The notes beneath the pieces were generated by a model that saw only the letters and a list, made by a program, of their open reading frames with translations, was not told the DNA's origin and did not search any database. Position numbers and translations under genes: made by a program. 64,000 bases of DNA, taken from the NCBI GenBank assembly GCA_900544395.1, contig UQVC01000005.1, forward strand, positions 1 through 64,000. The letters are read 5' to 3'. This DNA is from an uncultured Ruminococcus sp. (GTDB lineage Bacteria; Bacillota; Clostridia; Lachnospirales; Lachnospiraceae). Shown piece by piece: positions 26,768 through 35,885 of the stretch (within the stretch, counting starts at the first letter, position 1; each line of letters begins with the position of its first letter).

Positions 26768-27214
26768 ATGAAAGTAATTTTATTACAGGATGTAAAATCA
26801 CTGGGAAAAAAAGGAGAGATCGTCAATGTAAATGACGGTTATGCAAGAAATTTTATTTTGCCGAAAAAGCTTGGAGTAGAAGCGAACGGAAAGAATCTGA
26901 ATGATCTGAAACTGCAGAAAAATAATGAGGCCAAAGTTGCACAGGAGCATCTGGATGCGGCAAAGAAACTGGCAGAAGAACTCAAAGCAGGAAAAGTCGT
27001 CCTGACAATGAAAGTAGGAGAAGGCGGAAGAACGTTTGGCTCTGTTTCCAGCAAAGAGATCGCGGAAGCAGTCAAATCCCAGATGAATCTGGACATTGAT
27101 AAAAAGAAGATCCAGCTCAAAGAGCAGATCAAAACACTGGGAACACATATTGTATCTGTGAAATTACATCCGGAAGTGACAGCAGAGCTGAGCGTTTCCG
27201 TAAAAGAAGCGTAA
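26768..27214 (+). CDS. rplI: 50S ribosomal protein L9
   Basis: 148 residues with the L9 signature LGKKGEIVNVNDGYARNFILPK, a long connecting helix, and the C-terminal domain (GGRTFGSVSSKEIAEAV). Located between gdpP and dnaB as usual in Firmicutes. Confidence 0.97.
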   Translation: MKVILLQDVKSLGKKGEIVNVNDGYARNFILPKKLGVEANGKNLNDLKLQKNNEAKVAQEHLDAAKKLAEELKAGKVVLTMKVGEGGRTFGSVSSKEIAEAVKSQMNLDIDKKKIQLKEQIKTLGTHIVSVKLHPEVTAELSVSVKEA

Positions 27215-27230
27215 GGGGTTGCAGATTAGT

Positions 27231-28574
27231 ATGGAAGCAGCGATGAAACGAATCCTGCCTCACAGTACAGAGGCAGAGCAGGCCGTGATCGGCGCCATGC
27301 TGATGGACAAAGATGCAATTATGGTTGCCGCCGAGATGCTGACAGGAGAAGATTTCTATCAGAGTGCATACGGAGTGCTGTTTGACGCCATGGTGGAATT
27401 GTTTCAGTCTGGAAAGCCGGTAGATCTGATCACATTGCAGGAGCATTTGAAAGAGAAGAATGTTCCCCCGGAGATCAGTGAACTTGAGTTTGCAAGAGAG
27501 TTGCTGATGAGCGCACAGACTTCCGCAAATATCAAATATTATGCAGAAATCGTACGGGAAAAGGCGACCCTTCGAAAGATGATTAAGATCAATGAAGAAA
27601 TCGCAAATAACTGTTATCTGGAGAATCAGCCGCTGGATGTGATCATGGATTCCGCGGAGAAGCGGATTTTTGAACTGGCACAGCATGGAAACAGTCAGGA
27701 ATATACTCCCATCAAGCAGGTCGTATTAAACGCCCTGGAGGTGATCGAGAAAGCCTCTAAGACAAAGGGAACCGTGACCGGAATTCCTACAGGATTTATC
27801 GATCTGGATTACAAGCTGTCCGGTCTGCAGCGTTCGGATTTGATTCTGGTAGCAGCCCGTCCATCTATGGGAAAGACGGCATTTGTACTGAATATCGCAC
27901 AGCATGTGGCATTTCGTCAGGAAAAAGCAGTTGCGATCTTCAGTTTGGAGATGTCCAAGGAGCAGCTGGTCAATCGTCTGTTCTCCCTGGAAGCTCATGT
28001 GGATGCACAGATTTTGCGAACCGGAAATCTGAAAGATACGGATTGGGAAAAGCTGATCGAGGGAGCAGGTACCATTGGAAAATCGAAGCTCATCATTGAT
28101 GACACTTCCGGAATCTCCATTACAGAGATGCGTTCCAAATGCCGGAAATATAAGCTGGAGCATGGTCTGGATCTGATCATCATCGACTACCTGCAGTTGA
28201 TGAGCGGAAGCGGTGGAAGAAGCAACGAAAGCCGTCAGCAGGAGATCTCAGAAATCTCTCGGTCCTTAAAAGGTCTGGCCAGAGAATTGAATGTACCGGT
28301 GATCGCACTGTCTCAGCTGAGCCGTGCAGTAGAACAGAGAACGGACAAACGCCCGATGCTTTCCGACCTTCGTGAGTCCGGAGCCATCGAGCAGGATGCC
28401 GATGTCTGTATGTTTATTTATCGTGAAGATTACTATATTCCTGATACAGAAGACAAAAATATTGCGGAGATCATCATTGCAAAGCAGAGAAACGGTCCGG
28501 TAGGAACTGTCAGACTTGCATGGATGCCGCAGTACACTCGTTTTGGAAATGAACTCCGTCAGGATCAGCAGTGA
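27231..28574 (+). CDS. dnaB: Replicative DNA helicase DnaB
   Basis: 447 residues. The N-terminal domain (LPHSTEAEQAVIGAMLMD) and RecA-like motor (ARPSMGKTAF Walker A, LIIIDYLQLMSG Walker B, LSQLSRAVEQRTDKRPMLSDLRESGAIEQDAD) are complete. Hexameric helicase of the replication fork. I use ATG 27231; an ATG at 27243 and a TTG at 27219 are in frame, and the AAGGGG site sits 13 bases before 27231. Its end overlaps the converging MerR-type gene by 10 bases, with no terminator visible between them. Confidence 0.96.
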   Translation: MEAAMKRILPHSTEAEQAVIGAMLMDKDAIMVAAEMLTGEDFYQSAYGVLFDAMVELFQSGKPVDLITLQEHLKEKNVPPEISELEFARELLMSAQTSANIKYYAEIVREKATLRKMIKINEEIANNCYLENQPLDVIMDSAEKRIFELAQHGNSQEYTPIKQVVLNALEVIEKASKTKGTVTGIPTGFIDLDYKLSGLQRSDLILVAARPSMGKTAFVLNIAQHVAFRQEKAVAIFSLEMSKEQLVNRLFSLEAHVDAQILRTGNLKDTDWEKLIEGAGTIGKSKLIIDDTSGISITEMRSKCRKYKLEHGLDLIIIDYLQLMSGSGGRSNESRQQEISEISRSLKGLARELNVPVIALSQLSRAVEQRTDKRPMLSDLRESGAIEQDADVCMFIYREDYYIPDTEDKNIAEIIIAKQRNGPVGTVRLAWMPQYTRFGNELRQDQQ

Positions 28575-29218
28575 TTGAACATACTTTTTAATCTTCCAAG
28601 TGGATGTTCCCGGGCAGCCTCTTTGCGGCTTGCCTGCTGTTGGCGGATCAACGTATCCAGTTTGCGGAAATGCTCTTCTTCCTGGCGCTCTTTTGCCTGG
28701 AAGAGGAAGTCCATTTCTCTTATGACATCAGTGGTCACAGACTTACCGATGTCTTTTTTTAAGGTATCATTATTGGATACGACAACTTCTGTCAGCACAT
28801 CGCCAATCAAAGAGCGAACCTGTTCCAGCTGTGTGATCGGTACGACCTCAGCTTCTGATGCAGTGACCGGGGCAGATACTGCCGTTAAGGTCGATGGCAC
28901 TGCAGGAGAGGAAGCAGTCTGTGCGGCAGCAGCTTCTTTTTTCAGAGCAGCTTTTTTGAATGCCTCTGTCTTCTGAAGTTTTAATTTGGTTGATTTTAGT
29001 TCCGGAATGAGTGGCTTTAAGTCCTTTAAAAGCATTCCGGCATCTTTTAGTTTTTTAATACAGCAAAAGAGTTGTATATCATCTTCGGTATAATATCGAT
29101 GTCCCATTTCTGTACGCCCGATGACAAGTTCCAGTTCTTCCTCCCAGTAACGCAGAACGTGAGATTCTACGTGAACCTGTTTTGCAGCTTCAGAAATCAT
29201 AAATCTGACCTCGCCCAT
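28565..29218 (-). CDS. MerR-type helix-turn-helix regulator
   Basis: 217 residues. MISEAAKQVHVESHVLRYWEEELEL and GHRYYTEDDIQLF are a MerR-like winged helix. An Ala/Ser-rich linker (about 90-130) leads to a helical, charged C-terminus that may be a coiled coil. There is no effector Cys cluster as in metal sensors. ATG 29218 has AGGAGG ten bases upstream. It converges on dnaB with a 10-base overlap. The target is unknown. Confidence 0.85.
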   Translation of the reverse strand: MGEVRFMISEAAKQVHVESHVLRYWEEELELVIGRTEMGHRYYTEDDIQLFCCIKKLKDAGMLLKDLKPLIPELKSTKLKLQKTEAFKKAALKKEAAAAQTASSPAVPSTLTAVSAPVTASEAEVVPITQLEQVRSLIGDVLTEVVVSNNDTLKKDIGKSVTTDVIREMDFLFQAKERQEEEHFRKLDTLIRQQQASRKEAAREHPLGRLKSMFNHC

Positions 29219-29252
29219 TAAAATATACCTCCTATGATCTGTTTTCGGTATT

Positions 29253-29261
29253 ATTATAGCA
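29253..29261 (-). promoter_or_regulatory. Extended -10 promoter of MerR-type gene
   Basis: On the minus strand TGCTATAAT is an extended -10 (TGnTATAAT) about 35 bases before the start codon; no good -35 is seen, which extended -10 promoters tolerate. Confidence 0.65.
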
Positions 29262-29348
29262 TGGGGTGGGAAAAAGTGCCTTAGAAACCGTTCGTCAAAT
29301 TGTGTCAGGAAGTGACTTTAAGAAAGACAGGAAAAGAGGCAGAATCAG

Positions 29349-29390
29349 AAAAAGAGCACCTTGAACCTGAACGTTCAAAATGCTCTTTTT
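29349..29390. terminator. Bidirectional hairpin after ferredoxin
   Basis: AAAAGAGCA with TGCTCTTTT, plus TTGAAC with GTTCAA inside, flanked by A and T runs. Positioned to end the ferredoxin transcript on the minus strand. Confidence 0.85.
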
Positions 29391-29420
29391 ACGCGTGTGA
29401 TCACTCGCAAATATTAAAAA

Positions 29421-29591
29421 TTATTCTGCTGAAATAGCGCCTGTAGGACAAGCAGCTTCACATGCTCCACAGTCAACGCAAGCATCAGCGTCGATTTCGT
29501 ATTTGCCATCGCCTTCGGAGATAGCTCCTACTGGACATTCGCCTTCGCAAGAACCACAGCTTACACATTCATCACTAATTACGTGTGCCAT
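29421..29591 (-). CDS. 2x[4Fe-4S] ferredoxin
   Basis: 56 residues, typical for clostridial ferredoxin. Two cluster motifs, CVSCGSCEGECPVG and CVDCGACEAACPTG, each give three cysteines plus a remote one for two [4Fe-4S] clusters. It carries low-potential electrons in anaerobic metabolism. ATG 29591 follows GAAGGAGG; the frame opens upstream at 29672 only by chance. Confidence 0.96.
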   Translation of the reverse strand: MAHVISDECVSCGSCEGECPVGAISEGDGKYEIDADACVDCGACEAACPTGAISAE

Positions 29592-29643
29592 AATATGTAT
29601 TCCTCCTTCTTTGGAATTACGATAAACTGTTACCGTTACAAAC

Positions 29644-29672
29644 ATTCTAATACAAATACGGGAAATATACAA
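29644..29672 (-). promoter_or_regulatory. Ferredoxin promoter
   Basis: Minus strand TTGTAT (29672-29667), 17 bases, TAGAAT (29649-29644), about 50 bases before the start. Confidence 0.75.
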
Positions 29673-29833
29673 GCATTATCAGATGGAATTTATGCTCAAA
29701 ATTTGATGCAATTGGAAACGGGAAAATTTAAAATTTTTGAAAAATTAAGAAATTATTTCTTTTTTTTTCACAGAAATCGTGTATAGTATTAAGAGATTCT
29801 AAAATGTGCAAGTGATACTGGAGGTTTTTGGAT

Positions 29834-30994
29834 ATGAGAAAAAAGTGGAGAGTCGTGATTCCGGCCATGCTGTGCATTGCACTGGCAGCAAGCGCCTGTG
29901 CAAAGAAAGAGGAAAAACCGACATTTACAGGAGATAAGACAGAGACTCCGAAATATCAGGTGAATCTGGATTTTGTGTCACCTACGGCATATAGCAATGT
30001 GCAGGGGCTGAAGCTGGAACCGGGTACTTATATTTCGATCATTGGAAAAGATAAAAATGCATCTTATTGGAAAGAAGTGAAAAAGGGAGTCGAGCAGGCT
30101 GTCAAAGATTTGAATCAGGAGCTTGGATACAGTGGAGAGGACAAGATCAAGGCGACTTTTAATGCTCCTGACGGGGAAAATATTGATGAGCAGGTGAACA
30201 TTCTTGATGAAGAACTGGCCAGATATCCGGATGCGGTGGGAATTGCCAGCATTGATGAGGATGCATGCAAGGTGCAGTTTGATGCTGCGGCAGAGAATGG
30301 GATCCCAGTGGTTGCGCTGGATTCCGGGAATACCTATCAGGGCATTCAGTGTACAGTGAAGACAAACAATAAAGAAGCTGCCAGGACAGCGGCATTCCAG
30401 CTGAGTAATTGGATCCAGGATGAGGGAGAAGTATTGTTGTTGGCAGTAGACAGCAATTCTGAGGCAGCAAGAGAACGTCTGGCAGGATTTCAGGAAGAGA
30501 TCGAAAGTGGTCATCCCAATGTGAAGATTGTAGACACGATTTACTGTGATCAGATGGATGAATTAAAGAAAGAGATCGCAGAGAAAAAGAATGCGGCAAA
30601 GAAGGCAGAGGAGCCGGAGGTTTTGCCGGAAGATTTTAGTGATGAAGATGTGATTTTGTATTATATGGAGCAATATCCGAATTTGAAAGGGATGTTTGGA
30701 ACGAATGTGGCAGCAACACAGCTTGGGTTATCTGCATTACAGGAGGCAGAGCGGACGGATGAGATCATATTGACCGGATTCGATGCGGGAGAAGACCAGA
30801 TCACAGCGTTGGAAAATGGAGAGATCAAAGGGCTGGCAGTGCAGAATCCGTTTGCAATTGGCTACGCATCTGTGGTAGCAGCGGCAAGGAGTATCCTTCA
30901 GATGGGAAATGAAGCCGTAGTAGATACCGGATATGTGTGGGTCACAAAAGAAAATCTGGAAGAAGCATCGATCCAGAGTATGCTTTATCAATAA
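29834..30994 (+). CDS. Orphan RbsB-type sugar-binding lipoprotein
   Basis: 386 residues. Signal peptide with lipobox AASAC (lipid-anchored Cys about residue 23), then a periplasmic-binding-protein-4 fold similar to ribose/galactose binding proteins: YISIIGKDKNASYWKEV, VALDSGNTYQGIQCTVKTNN, ILTGFDAGEDQITALENGEIKGLAVQNPF. A charged insert with AEEPEVLPEDF occurs near 260. No permease or ATPase genes adjoin it, so it may feed a transporter elsewhere or act as a chemo- or histidine-kinase sensor. ATG 29834 has GGAGG nine bases upstream. Confidence 0.88.
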   Translation: MRKKWRVVIPAMLCIALAASACAKKEEKPTFTGDKTETPKYQVNLDFVSPTAYSNVQGLKLEPGTYISIIGKDKNASYWKEVKKGVEQAVKDLNQELGYSGEDKIKATFNAPDGENIDEQVNILDEELARYPDAVGIASIDEDACKVQFDAAAENGIPVVALDSGNTYQGIQCTVKTNNKEAARTAAFQLSNWIQDEGEVLLLAVDSNSEAARERLAGFQEEIESGHPNVKIVDTIYCDQMDELKKEIAEKKNAAKKAEEPEVLPEDFSDEDVILYYMEQYPNLKGMFGTNVAATQLGLSALQEAERTDEIILTGFDAGEDQITALENGEIKGLAVQNPFAIGYASVVAAARSILQMGNEAVVDTGYVWVTKENLEEASIQSMLYQ

Positions 30995-31004
30995 GGTTAC
31001 AGAG

Positions 31005-31029
31005 CAGGGAGAGAAATCTCTCTGTTTTT
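31005..31029 (+). terminator. Terminator of binding-protein gene
   Basis: CAGGGAGA (31005-31012), GAAA loop, TCTCTCTG (31017-31024), then TTTTT. Confidence 0.85.
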
Positions 31030-31063
31030 GATTATAATAGAATTTACAAGGAGGGAGAAAGGC

Positions 31064-31233
31064 ATGCAAAATTTAAAAATCGGTGAAAATATCATACGGC
31101 TGCGCCATCAAAAAAAGATTACGCAGGAACTGCTTCGATACGGGAGTATGCCGCTGCAGTCACAGTGACAGTACTTTTCAGTATCGTCAATCTGGCCGCA
31201 GCAGTTTTGATATGGAACAGACGGGCTTTATAA
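31064..31233 (+). pseudogene. Collapsed XRE regulator with C-terminal membrane helix
   Basis: A good site (AAGGAGGGA) precedes ATG 31064, which reads MQNLKIGENIIRLRHQKKIT, the start of an XRE helix-turn-helix, then QE and an abrupt switch to unrelated residues and a stop after 34 codons. In another frame the following bases read EYAAAVTVTVLFSIVNLAAA VLIWNRRAL and stop at 31233, a typical C-terminal membrane helix. Most of the gene between the two ends is deleted. The helicase-like regulatory function is therefore lost. Confidence 0.75.
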
Positions 31234-31235
31234 TT

Positions 31236-32639
31236 CTAGACCTTGGTCAGGGAAAAGATAAATTCTGTTCCGACTCCTTCTGTACTGATTACATTGATAT
31301 GTTCATCATGAGCCTGAATGGCTTCTTTTACAATGGCAAGTCCAAGACCGGTTCCTTTCTTGTCTTTTCCTCGGGACAGGTCGGATTTGTAGAAGCGTTC
31401 CCAGATTTTGTTCAGTTCTTTTTTGGGAATTCCCATGCCTCTGTCTTTGACAGAGACAAACACTTTTCCGCCTTTTTCCGTTACTTCGATGGTGACAGAA
31501 GAGTCGTTTCCGCTGAATTTGATGGCGTTGTCGATCAGGTTATACAGAACCTGCTGGATTTTCCTGCGGTCTGCGTAGACGATGACACTTCCGGCGAGCA
31601 GTAAAAGCTCAATGGAAATCCGTTTACTGGTACAGGTTCCTTCAAATGAAGCAGCGGTATTTTTGATCATCTGCTGGATATCAAATTCTGTTTTATCCAG
31701 GATCAGTTCATTTCGGTCAAACTGGTTGAGTGTCAGAAGATCTTGTGTCAGATCAGTCAGACGCTCGGTTTCAAATAAAATGATGTTTAAATATTTCTCA
31801 TGCAGTTCCGGAGGGATGGTACCGTCCGTCATGGCCTGTACATATCCTTTGATGGAAGTCAGAGGAGAGCGGAAGTCGTGGGAAACATTTGCCACGATTT
31901 TTTTCTGATATTCTTCCATATCTCTTAACTGAGAGGACATATAGTTCAAAGATGCCGACAGATATCCCATTTCGTCGTGGGTACTGACCGGGATTTCATA
32001 GGTCAGATTGCCGGAAGCATATTGTGTGGCAGCTTCTGTAATCTGTCTCAATGGACGGAAGACAAAAAATTCAAATCCGATCAGAAAGATAAAGGACAGA
32101 AGATAGATAACTGCCATGGTAATATATACCGGGAGGAGCAGGGTGTCGCAGGTTTCTTTCAGACTTGCAACGGGTTTGTGAAGAAGGAGATAGCCTTGAA
32201 TGGAAAAATCCTGTGTCACCGGAGCCATAACAGTAATCACGTCTTCCTGAAAATAGTCATGATAAGTTCCCAGGATGAATTGATTGTTTCCGATTTCAGC
32301 AGGGTCGAATCCTTCGATCTTTTCCGGCACGTCTGTATTTTCCAGAGGCGCCGAGGTGATCAAAGTTCCATCTGTCTCTACAAACCAGAGCGAAGCATCC
32401 AGATATAACTGCATTGCCTGCAGCTGGGAGTGTACCGCCCAGGAAGAAACGTCTTCCGAGAAATAGGATGGCAGATAGGAATTTGCAGTCTGGCTGGCCA
32501 CCCGGTACATATTCTGGGAAGAATCCTTTTCCAGCATATTCAGAAGAAGCTGTGTTGCCAGAAGAGAGACTGTAAAGAGACTGAGAAATCCGAAGATGAT
32601 ATATAAAATAATAAATTTTAAACGCAGAGTGCTTTTCAT
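31236..32639 (-). CDS. Sensor histidine kinase (HAMP, HisKA, HATPase)
   Basis: 467 residues. Membrane helices at about 7-30 and 160-185 flank an extracellular sensor; a HAMP domain is followed by the H box NVSHDFRSPLTSIKGY, N box LIDNAIKFS, and G boxes DRGMGIP and GTGLGLAIV. It should phosphorylate the OmpR-type regulator encoded 13 bases upstream. Resembles ResE/VanS-like sensors of envelope stress, but the signal is unknown. Its stop lies just beyond the collapsed XRE gene on the other strand. Confidence 0.93.
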   Translation of the reverse strand: MKSTLRLKFIILYIIFGFLSLFTVSLLATQLLLNMLEKDSSQNMYRVASQTANSYLPSYFSEDVSSWAVHSQLQAMQLYLDASLWFVETDGTLITSAPLENTDVPEKIEGFDPAEIGNNQFILGTYHDYFQEDVITVMAPVTQDFSIQGYLLLHKPVASLKETCDTLLLPVYITMAVIYLLSFIFLIGFEFFVFRPLRQITEAATQYASGNLTYEIPVSTHDEMGYLSASLNYMSSQLRDMEEYQKKIVANVSHDFRSPLTSIKGYVQAMTDGTIPPELHEKYLNIILFETERLTDLTQDLLTLNQFDRNELILDKTEFDIQQMIKNTAASFEGTCTSKRISIELLLLAGSVIVYADRRKIQQVLYNLIDNAIKFSGNDSSVTIEVTEKGGKVFVSVKDRGMGIPKKELNKIWERFYKSDLSRGKDKKGTGLGLAIVKEAIQAHDEHINVISTEGVGTEFIFSLTKV

Positions 32640-32652
32640 GGTATCATCCTTC

Positions 32653-33354
32653 TTATTTTACTTCGAATTTGTAACCAATACCCCAGACTGTGCTGAGACT
32701 CCATCCGGCATGGTCTTTGATCTTTTCCCGCAGACGTTTGATGTGAACGTCTACAGTGCGGGTATCCCCTATATATTCATAGCCCCAGATCTGATCCAGG
32801 AGTTGTTCTCTTGTGAATACCTGGTTCGGGGAAGCTGCAAGAAAGTAAAGCAGTTCCAGTTCTTTTGGCGGCATATCGATGGTTTGTCCATCGCATACAA
32901 CAGAATAGTTGGTAAGATTGATCGTAAGGCCTTCATATTCAACGCATTTTGCACGTTCGGCAACAGAGGCTTCCTGTTTGGCGGGCTGATAGCGTCGGAG
33001 TACCGCGCGTACACGGGCAACCATCTCTTTGGAGTCAAAAGGCTTCATAATATAGTCATCGGCGCCAAGTTCCAGTCCCAGAACTTTATCAAACACTTCG
33101 CCTTTTGCAGAGAGCATGATGATCGGAACCTGAGATTTGGCGCGCAGTTCCCGACAGACCTGATAGCCGTCGATCCCCGGCAGCATCAGGTCTAACAGGA
33201 CCAGATTTGGCTGATAGGTCTCGAAAGCAGACAAGGCGTCTTCCCCGTTGGATACGATCCTGGTATCAAAACACTCTTTCATCAGATAGAGTGAGATCAG
33301 TTCTGCGATATTTTCATCGTCGTCTACAATTAAAATTTTCTGTTTTGCAATCAT
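32653..33354 (-). CDS. OmpR-type response regulator
   Basis: 233 residues. Receiver domain with DDDE acid pocket, phospho-acceptor Asp in LLDLMLPG and Lys in IMKPFDSKE, then a winged-helix output domain (LTINLTNYSVV, REQLLDQIWGYEYIGDTRTVDVHIKRLREK). It precedes its histidine kinase in the same transcription unit, and mutS2 lies 27 bases upstream, so all three may be co-transcribed. Confidence 0.95.
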   Translation of the reverse strand: MIAKQKILIVDDDENIAELISLYLMKECFDTRIVSNGEDALSAFETYQPNLVLLDLMLPGIDGYQVCRELRAKSQVPIIMLSAKGEVFDKVLGLELGADDYIMKPFDSKEMVARVRAVLRRYQPAKQEASVAERAKCVEYEGLTINLTNYSVVCDGQTIDMPPKELELLYFLAASPNQVFTREQLLDQIWGYEYIGDTRTVDVHIKRLREKIKDHAGWSLSTVWGIGYKFEVK

Positions 33355-33381
33355 AAATACTCCTCTCTAATATAACCCCGT

Positions 33382-35757
33382 TTATTTTAGCTCTACGATC
33401 GTAACCCCTGCATCACCTTCCCCGAATTCTCCCAGTCGGTAAGATTTAACATGCTTCTGACGACGCAGAAATTCATGGATTCCTTTTCTGAGCGCACCGG
33501 TTCCTTTGCCATGTACGACCCGGACGGTGCTCAGATGTGAGAGCAGTGCGTCATCCAGATATTTGTCTAATTCGGCAACTGCTTCATCGACTGTTTTTCC
33601 AAGCAGATTGATCTCCGGACTCACAGACAGGGATTTGCTCATTTTTAACTTTCCTTTAGAAGTCCGCTTGAAAGATTTTGGCGCATAAGGATTCACTTCT
33701 TCGATGATCTCCAGATCGGAGATCGGAACCTGGGATCTTAAGATTCCCATCTGTACGGTTACATTCCCGCGGGAATCTGGAAGAGAGCTGATGGTTCCGG
33801 TCAGATTCATGCTGAGTACTTTCACCGATTCTCCAAGCTTGAAATCAGATGGCTTGTAGGCTTTCTTCGGTTTTTGTGACTTCAATCCGGACGGTGCGGC
33901 ATTTTCTTTCATTTTTTTGCGGAGACGTTCCCGTTCTTTTTCCATTTCGGCAGCAGAAATATTCTGTTTTCCGAATTTGTGGAAATTTTTGATCGTCTCA
34001 TCTGCCACTTCTTTGGCATCCCGCAGGATGGTATTAGCTTTTTCCCGGGCTTCTGCAAGGATTCGTTCTCGTTGTTCTTCAATCTTCTCCTGTTTTTGCT
34101 TTGCCTGGCTTTTCAAGTCTTCGATTTCTTTTTTATAGGCTGCGATTTCTTCTCGTTCTTTTTCAATGGTACGTTTGCTGGTTTCCAGATCTGAGATCAG
34201 ATCTTCAAAGGAAACGTCCTGTTCTGAAAGTCTGGCTTTGGCATCTTCGATAATATAATCCGGGAGTCCCAGTTTGCCGGAAATCGCAAATGCATTACTT
34301 TTTCCGGGGATTCCGATCAGAAGACGATAGGTTGGTCTCAGACTTTCTACATCAAATTCACAGCAGGCATTTTCCACGCCCGGAGTGGAGAGGGCAAATA
34401 CTTTCAATTCGCTGTAGTGCGTGGTCGCCATGGTGCGGATCCCGCGTCCATGCAGGTAAGAAAGAATCGCGATGGCCAGTGCAGCTCCTTCGGTAGGGTC
34501 TGTTCCGGCACCAAGTTCGTCAAAAAGAACCAGAGAGTGCTCATCTACATCCTGCAGGAAAGAAACAATATTTGTCATGTGGGAGGAGAACGTACTTAAG
34601 CTCTGTTCAATACTCTGCTCATCTCCGATATCCGCATAAACCTGACGAAATACTGCCAGTTCCGAGCGGTCTCTTGCCGGAATGTGAAGACCGGACTGTC
34701 CCATCAAAGTAAAGAGTCCCACAGTTTTTAAAGATACGGTCTTTCCTCCGGTATTTGGCCCGGTGATGATCAAAAGTGAAAAGTCGTTTCCCAGGGACAC
34801 GGTGATAGGAACCACCTTTTTAGGATCCAGGAGAGGGTGTCTTCCTTCCCGGATCAAAATGCGTCCTTCGGTATTCAGGATCGGACGGCTGGCATTCATA
34901 GAAAGAGCCAGCGCTCCCCGGGCGAAGATAAAGTCCAGATCTGTCAGAATCCGGTAATCGGTACGGATCTCTTCTATATATTGTGCAGTCTCTTCACTGA
35001 GACGAGCAAGAATCACCTGAATTTCTTCCTGCTCTTTGGCATACAATTCTTTCAGATCATTATTCAGCTTCACAACTGCCATAGGCTCAATAAATAAGGT
35101 AGAACCTGTTGAGGACTGGTCATGGATCATTCCATTGACCTGGCTGCGGTATTCGGATTTGACAGGAACACAATAACGGTCTCCGCGCATGGTGATGATC
35201 GGATCCTGCAGATAGGTGCGCAGAGAACCGTTCACCAGATTGGTAAGGGTGGCATGGACTTTATCATTGATATGTCCGATGCTGCGGCGGATATTCTTCA
35301 AGGTACTGCTGGCATCATCACTGATCTCATCTTCTCCCTGAATACAGCGCTCAATCTCAGCGGTCAGAGGAAACAGAGGTTCCAGCTGTTCAAAATAAGA
35401 ATCCAGGCAGTCAGCAAGTTCTTCCTGGGTATCGTGTCTGCCGTAGGATTTGACTTTCCCGGCATTCTGAAGCACCTTGCAGATGCGGAGAAGCTCGCCG
35501 CATCCGAGAGCGCCTCCGATTTCCAGTCGTTTTAAAGACTCGCCTACCGGGAACGCATTGCCAAACGAAATACGTCCTTTTTTAACGATTCTTGTAAATG
35601 CCGCTTCGGTCTGTTCCTGCCAGGTGTTGATCTTTTCCAGATCAGTCATGGGCTTTAATTTGCGGCAAAGCTGTTTTCCGCGCATAGAAGAAGCCTGTTC
35701 TTCCAGAAGCGCGGTGATTTTATAGTATTCTAATTTTGTTAATGTTTTTTGATTCAT
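33382..35757 (-). CDS. mutS2: MutS2 endonuclease / ribosome rescue ATPase
   Basis: 791 residues, full length. The MutS-type ATPase has Walker A GPNTGGKTVSLKT and Walker B LVLFDELGAGTDPTEGAALA; a coiled-coil region (about 520-620) follows, then a KOW-like segment, and the C-terminal Smr nuclease domain carries VRVVHGKGTGALR. In Firmicutes MutS2 recognises collided ribosomes or branched DNA. Start ATG is preceded by AAGGTGAAAG. Confidence 0.96.
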   Translation of the reverse strand: MNQKTLTKLEYYKITALLEEQASSMRGKQLCRKLKPMTDLEKINTWQEQTEAAFTRIVKKGRISFGNAFPVGESLKRLEIGGALGCGELLRICKVLQNAGKVKSYGRHDTQEELADCLDSYFEQLEPLFPLTAEIERCIQGEDEISDDASSTLKNIRRSIGHINDKVHATLTNLVNGSLRTYLQDPIITMRGDRYCVPVKSEYRSQVNGMIHDQSSTGSTLFIEPMAVVKLNNDLKELYAKEQEEIQVILARLSEETAQYIEEIRTDYRILTDLDFIFARGALALSMNASRPILNTEGRILIREGRHPLLDPKKVVPITVSLGNDFSLLIITGPNTGGKTVSLKTVGLFTLMGQSGLHIPARDRSELAVFRQVYADIGDEQSIEQSLSTFSSHMTNIVSFLQDVDEHSLVLFDELGAGTDPTEGAALAIAILSYLHGRGIRTMATTHYSELKVFALSTPGVENACCEFDVESLRPTYRLLIGIPGKSNAFAISGKLGLPDYIIEDAKARLSEQDVSFEDLISDLETSKRTIEKEREEIAAYKKEIEDLKSQAKQKQEKIEEQRERILAEAREKANTILRDAKEVADETIKNFHKFGKQNISAAEMEKERERLRKKMKENAAPSGLKSQKPKKAYKPSDFKLGESVKVLSMNLTGTISSLPDSRGNVTVQMGILRSQVPISDLEIIEEVNPYAPKSFKRTSKGKLKMSKSLSVSPEINLLGKTVDEAVAELDKYLDDALLSHLSTVRVVHGKGTGALRKGIHEFLRRQKHVKSYRLGEFGEGDAGVTIVELK

Positions 35758-35794
35758 AGTCTTTCACCTTTTTATTTTCGAAACTCATAGCTAC

Positions 35795-35823
35795 ATTTTA
35801 CCTTATTTGCGGGGCAATGAAAA
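35795..35823 (-). promoter_or_regulatory. Probable mutS2 promoter
   Basis: Minus strand TTTTCA (35823-35818), 17 bases, TAAAAT (35800-35795), divergent from the HtrA-like gene promoter. Confidence 0.5.
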
Positions 35824-35832
35824 GGATAAATA

Positions 35833-35861
35833 TTGAACAATCCAGGGGAATCGGTTATACT
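35833..35861 (+). promoter_or_regulatory. Promoter of HtrA-like gene
   Basis: TTGAAC (35833-35838), 17 bases, TATACT (35856-35861), 25 bases before the start codon. Confidence 0.8.
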
Positions 35862-35885
35862 ATACAGCAGAGGAGATTGGCCGTT

